From: Mesotaenium endlicherianum
Lineage: Eukaryota > Streptophyta > Zygnematophyceae > Zygnematales > Mesotaeniaceae
Reading direction: 5' to 3'
Length of the DNA: 34,687 nt
Assembly (NCBI GenBank): GCA_009602735.1
Contig: WELA01010381.1
Span: forward strand, 458,725 to 493,411
Position 1 is the first letter of the stretch; every line of letters begins with the position of its first letter. Below are positions 31,575-34,687 of this stretch, one piece after another. The translations under genes were made by a program, and so were the position numbers. Under the pieces are notes generated by a model that had not been told where the DNA came from, made no database searches, and worked only from the letters and a program-made list of their open reading frames with translations.

Positions 31575-32080
31575 TATAGTGAAACAGATAGATAAATTAC
31601 TTAGTAAGATATAATACTTTATCTATTCAAGACAAGGATCTTTGAACACAAGTGGTAGCTTCTTGAAAGAGAGATGGCTTCTTGAAAGTTAATATATTTC
31701 TGGATTTTGGCAAGTACAGTGATTCTGGAATGTCTTTCTATGTTACAGCTCTTGTTTATATACTTGCTACATAACTAATTACTAGGAAGGTGTATGTTGA
31801 TGTGTTGGCACCCAACACATCCCAAAACTTGCCACCACTTTCTATAATAATGTACACATGTCCTTTTGACCTAAAAATGGCACATTTGACTTTTGCCACG
31901 TGGAGTTCTTCTAGGTCCTTCCTCTAACTTCGAAAATGCCTTAGAAGGTTCAAAGGACATGAACGAAGTCACTAGAATACCTATTCACACTTGAATCCAC
32001 ACAATACTACTCCAAATATATTTGAAAACATTAAAATATATGCATATGCAAACTAATATATTATAACTCAAATCACTACA
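31575..32080 (-). mobile_element. Solo LTR of element A family inside element C gag
   Basis: 506 bp, closely similar to the LTRs of element A, in the same sense relative to the plus strand. The first base pair is TA instead of TG. Perfect 5-bp target duplication CCTAC (31570-31574 and 32081-32085). No internal region. Confidence 0.93.
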
Positions 32081-32327
32081 CCTACAGTGCAATTGAAGGA
32101 GATCAGGCTGAGGACGACCAGGGTGATGAGTATGAGTATGAGTATAATGCTATGCAATCTAGAGGGAAAGGTGGTTACTCTCGAGGTGGATATGGAAGAG
32201 GTGGTGGTAGGACTAAGCCGAGACCAGCCTCAGCAAAATCTGTCTGCTACCATTGCCAGCAGTTGGGTCACTCGAGAGAGTCGTGTCCAGTCAAGCACCT
32301 TCCAAAGGCCAAGAGAAAGGACCAGCC

Positions 32328-32334
32328 TTTAAAA
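32328..32334 (+). promoter_or_regulatory. Likely -1 frameshift slippery site, element C gag/pol
   Basis: In gag phase the codons are CCT TTA AAA GAC, giving the heptamer T TTA AAA in the correct X XXY YYZ phase, six codons before the gag TAA. The -1 frame leads into the open pol frame (RQQQSVIQFTDCEDA). No clear downstream stem was identified. Confidence 0.65.
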
Positions 32335-33322
32335 GACAGCAACAGTCAGTAATCCAGTTTACTGATTGTGAGGATGCTAGAGATAGTGAGTCGTCACTAG
32401 CTGCCCTCGTAGCAGGTATTATGGGTCCTTCTGAAATGGATTCACTATGCATGCCTGACAAACGGATAAAGGAGTTCATCAACAATATAGATCTCTAGAG
32501 AGTGCACTTTGGATGATCTCGTTCCACCTGATGTCCAATATTTCTTTGCTAAGTCAGGAGAACAATGCGAAAGTCAAAAAAAGTTAGTCCCCCCTATTCT
32601 GTTGTTTGGTATGATTGCAGGTAGGAAGATGAGGGCATTTGTTGACGGAAGAGCGTCACATACTTTTGTCCATAAAAACTTAGTTAAGCGGCTAAGGCTG
32701 CCACTGTCACCCAAGGGAATAAAAGAATATTCCTTGGAGATGCCTCAAGTATCCCGGGAGGAGTTATAACCAAGCCTATTGAGGTCCAGTTAGGTTCTGG
32801 CATTGCAGTTCTAACTGAAACGCTTACATTTGAGGTACTCAACACTGGTTTTATAATCTTGTGCTAGGCAGGTTCTGGCTTAACAGACATCAAGCTGAAG
32901 TGTGTTGGAGCAGAGGTACAGTTAAAGTGAGAGGAGCCAGTGATGGGCAGACTAACTTGGCACCCACCAGTGCTCTTCCTCTTGTCCTGTATGGATGGCA
33001 AATGAAGGAAAAGAAGAGGCTTCCAAGAGGATGCAAATTGCTGAATGCAATGGAGTTCATCAAAAGCTGGAACCAGACGGGAGACAGAATGTGCTGTCTG
33101 CTGCTAAAAAAGGTACCTCTTCAACCTAAAAAAGTGGTTGAGAAAAAGGTGAGCCCTCCGAAGCACCATATTGTTGCAAAAATTGTTGTTCAGTATACTG
33201 ATGTTTTTAATATACCTCCAGGGCTGCCCCCTAAGAGAGAAGTAGATATTAAGATTGATTTATTACCTGGGAGTCATCCACCTTGGCAACGCACCTATGG
33301 CTTGTCTTATGTGGAGAGCTAG
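32334..33322 (+). pseudogene. pol: Element C pol N-terminus and aspartic protease, degraded
   Basis: The -1 frame from the slippery site runs to a stop at 32498. A following frame (32509-32769) holds the protease core AFVDGRASHTFVHKNLVKRL, where the catalytic DSGA is changed to DGRA. A further frame (32861-33322) has LGRFWLNRHQAEVCWSRGTV (the usual G.PWL...N.. region after protease) and the RT linker FNIPPGLPPKREVDIKIDLL, ending at a TAG. Stops and shifts at about 32498-32508, 32769-32860 and 33320 inactivate it. Confidence 0.8.
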
Positions 33323-34507
33323 GAGTTGAAAACACAAATTGCAGAGCTGGAGGAAATTGTTATATTTCTCTCAGTAAATCACCCTATGGCGCACCCATCT
33401 TATTTGTTTAAAAGAAGGATGGTAGTATGCGAATGTGTGTGGATTACAGAGCTCATAACAGAATTACAATAAAGAACAAGTATGCTTTACCAGATCGAGG
33501 ACTTGCTTGATACCCTGTCTGGTGCTGAAGTGTTCAGTAAGATAGATCTCAAGAGAGGCTATCATCAAATCAGAATTGCTGAGAGGGACGAACACAAGAC
33601 TGCATTCCGCACACGTCATTATCATTATGAATTTAATGTGATGCCATTGGGATTTACTAATGCTCCTGCAACCTTCATGGGTGCTATGAATGACATTTTC
33701 AGGCCTTACTTAGATAAGTTTGTGCAAGTCTTCTTGGATGATATTTTATTTTTTTCTAAAAATGAAACTGAGCATGCTGAGCACTTAAAGACAGTCATGG
33801 ACACTCTGAGAAGGAATCAATTATATGCTAAAATGAGCAAGTGTGATTTCTTTAAGGAAATAATTGAATTCTTGGGCCACGTTGTCAGTAAGAAAGGCAT
33901 CAGTGTGGATCCTAAGAAAGTCCAGATCATAAGAGACTGGCTGGTACCACAGTCTGTCTCAGAAGTTAGATCCTTCCTTGGGTTGGCTAAGTCCTATAGG
34001 AGATTCATTGAGAATTATTCTACAAAGGCCAGTGAACTGACTGACCACACTAAGAAAGACATAGGGTATGTGTGGGGGGAAGAGCAGCAAGCTGCCTTCC
34101 AAACCCTTAAAGATGCTCTCTATTTTGCCCCAGTCTTAGTTGTGTATGACGCCAGCAAGCCTGTGCAAGTGATTACTAATGCTTTTGACTTTGCCATGGG
34201 TGCTATTTTGTTGCAGCTTGCTGACAAAACCACAAAGAATGGTAAGGTAAAGCAGGAGTGGCATCCGGTGCTGTATGAGTCTATGAAATTCAACCCAGCT
34301 GAAATTAACTATTTTGTGCATGATAAAGAGCTTCTTGCTATCATTCATGTGCTCAAGCAGTGGAGAGCATACTTACATGGTAAAGCTTTTAAGGTGATTA
34401 CAGATCATCTAGCTCTTAATCTCTTTCATAAGAAGTCCAAGCTGTTAAGGAGGGAGAACCGCTGGAGCCAGATGCTGGAGCAATTCCAAGTTCAGATTGA
34501 CTACAAG
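33323..34507 (+). pseudogene. pol: Element C reverse transcriptase and RNase H (truncated by LTR)
   Basis: The first part of RT (33323-33481) is frame-disturbed: SVNHPMAHPSYLF replaces the usual [15 protein letters not shown]. From 33482 the frame is clean: [29 protein letters not shown], active site FLDDILFFS intact, [30 protein letters not shown]. RNase H follows with [16 protein letters not shown] (the first catalytic Asp of TDAS has become Asn), [18 protein letters not shown] and TDHLALNLF. The protein ends at QVQIDYK where an LTR begins at 34508. The 3' part of RNase H and the integrase are missing from the window. Confidence 0.88.
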
Positions 34508-34687
34508 TGTAATGAATCAGTATATTAGTGGGTATAATATTCATTTAAATATAATAGTTAATTAAGTTCAGCCTGCTGAACTTTGGTTAATAGTCAGTCT
34601 GCTCGACTTCACATAATTATCAGTTTAATGACTCAGTCGAAAGCAGCAGGCTGAAAGTCCATATAAGTCAGCTGGCTGACACATTCT
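34508..34687 (+). repeat. Element C-type LTR, first 180 bp (runs off window)
   Basis: Begins TGTAATGAATCAG. By eye it is closer to the solo LTR at 24390 (shared ATTAGT, GTTTAATGACTCAG and GACACATTCT) than to the element C 5' LTR at 29609. This favours a separate insertion over the 3' LTR of element C. Confidence 0.8.

Larger units (their letters stand above)
30390..32352 (+). pseudogene. gag: Element C Gag (broken by a stop, a shift and a solo LTR)
   Basis: First frame 30390-30731 encodes an acidic/Ala-rich likely coiled coil (ARETAEQAAALAAVAAQLAE), ending at a TAG. After a disturbed stretch the same frame returns at about 31005 with the gypsy capsid domain: YYLIKFLADVEQWLENYSAL, GALLKGSVAEWWLYWKEE, WVEFVEKLHEKFAV, TTSVAEFAQKFQENMM and LPERYRIAYFRYGLKSEV. 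A solo LTR (31575-32080) interrupts it. Beyond it comes a Gly/Arg-rich segment and a CCHC knuckle, CYHCQQLGHSRESC (about 32245-32286), with the stop TAA at 32350. When the LTR and one target copy are ignored the reading frame is continuous, so the insertion hit an open gag. Confidence 0.82.
29609..34507 (+). mobile_element. Element C: Ty3/gypsy retrotransposon, plus strand, 3' end not in window
   Basis: 5' LTR, PBS, gag, slippery site, protease, RT and RNase H in order. A family A solo LTR is inserted in gag. An LTR starts at 34508 in the middle of pol, before any integrase. It is either a nested insertion, in which case integrase follows outside the window, or the true 3' LTR of an integrase-deleted copy. 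Several stops show that this copy is decayed. Confidence 0.85.

Overview
The window is nuclear DNA of a green-lineage eukaryote, most likely a green or streptophyte (charophyte-type) alga. Two host genes with GC-rich coding sequence sit at the left. One is split by GT-AG introns and its product reads like the plant GFS9/TT9 (CLEC16A family) protein. The rest, from about 10.4 kb on, is nested Ty3/gypsy-type LTR retrotransposon sequence. Two primer-binding sites resemble the plant initiator-Met tRNA complement. The species cannot be fixed from the sequence.

Layout. 81-4070 (+): last six exons of a CLEC16A/GFS9(TT9)-like membrane-trafficking gene. 6118-7641 (-): intact intronless F-box/leucine-rich-repeat gene, convergent with the first. 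7.6-10.4 kb: no recognisable gene. 10452-11144 and 27280-27959: two copies of one LTR-like repeat. 12478-18328 (-): a nearly complete chromovirus (element A) with two 503-bp LTRs, 5-bp target duplication GACAA, PBS, PPT, gag, a textbook -1 frameshift signal, protease-RT-RNase H, an assembly gap in integrase, and a chromodomain. It is inserted in a decayed cytosine methyltransferase (DNMT3-like) sequence whose halves lie at 18329-18420 and 12270-12477.

About 19.6-27.2 kb (+) is element B, a decayed gypsy element of unusual design: a DNMT3-like DNA methyltransferase domain, then RT, RNase H and integrase, then a C-terminal PHD finger. It would carry both a DNA-methylation writer and a histone-tail reader. 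It has been broken by a 943-bp solo LTR (target duplication CGCCG) and a 721-bp LTR, plus stops and frameshifts.

28306-29608 is the 3' end of a minus-strand gypsy element. It is broken by element C (29609 to past 34507, +): 5' LTR, PBS, gag with a zinc knuckle, a second -1 slippery site, a damaged protease, RT and RNase H. A solo LTR of the element A family sits in element C's gag with target duplication CCTAC. Another LTR of the element C type starts at 34508 and runs off the window.

The main discovery candidate is the retrotransposon-borne DNMT3-like methyltransferase with a PHD finger, together with the second, independent DNMT relic. Cytosine methyltransferases captured by retrotransposons have been reported in charophytes and dinoflagellates (de Mendoza and colleagues, 2018), so the methyltransferase part has precedent. 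I do not know of a description of the DNMT plus PHD combination.
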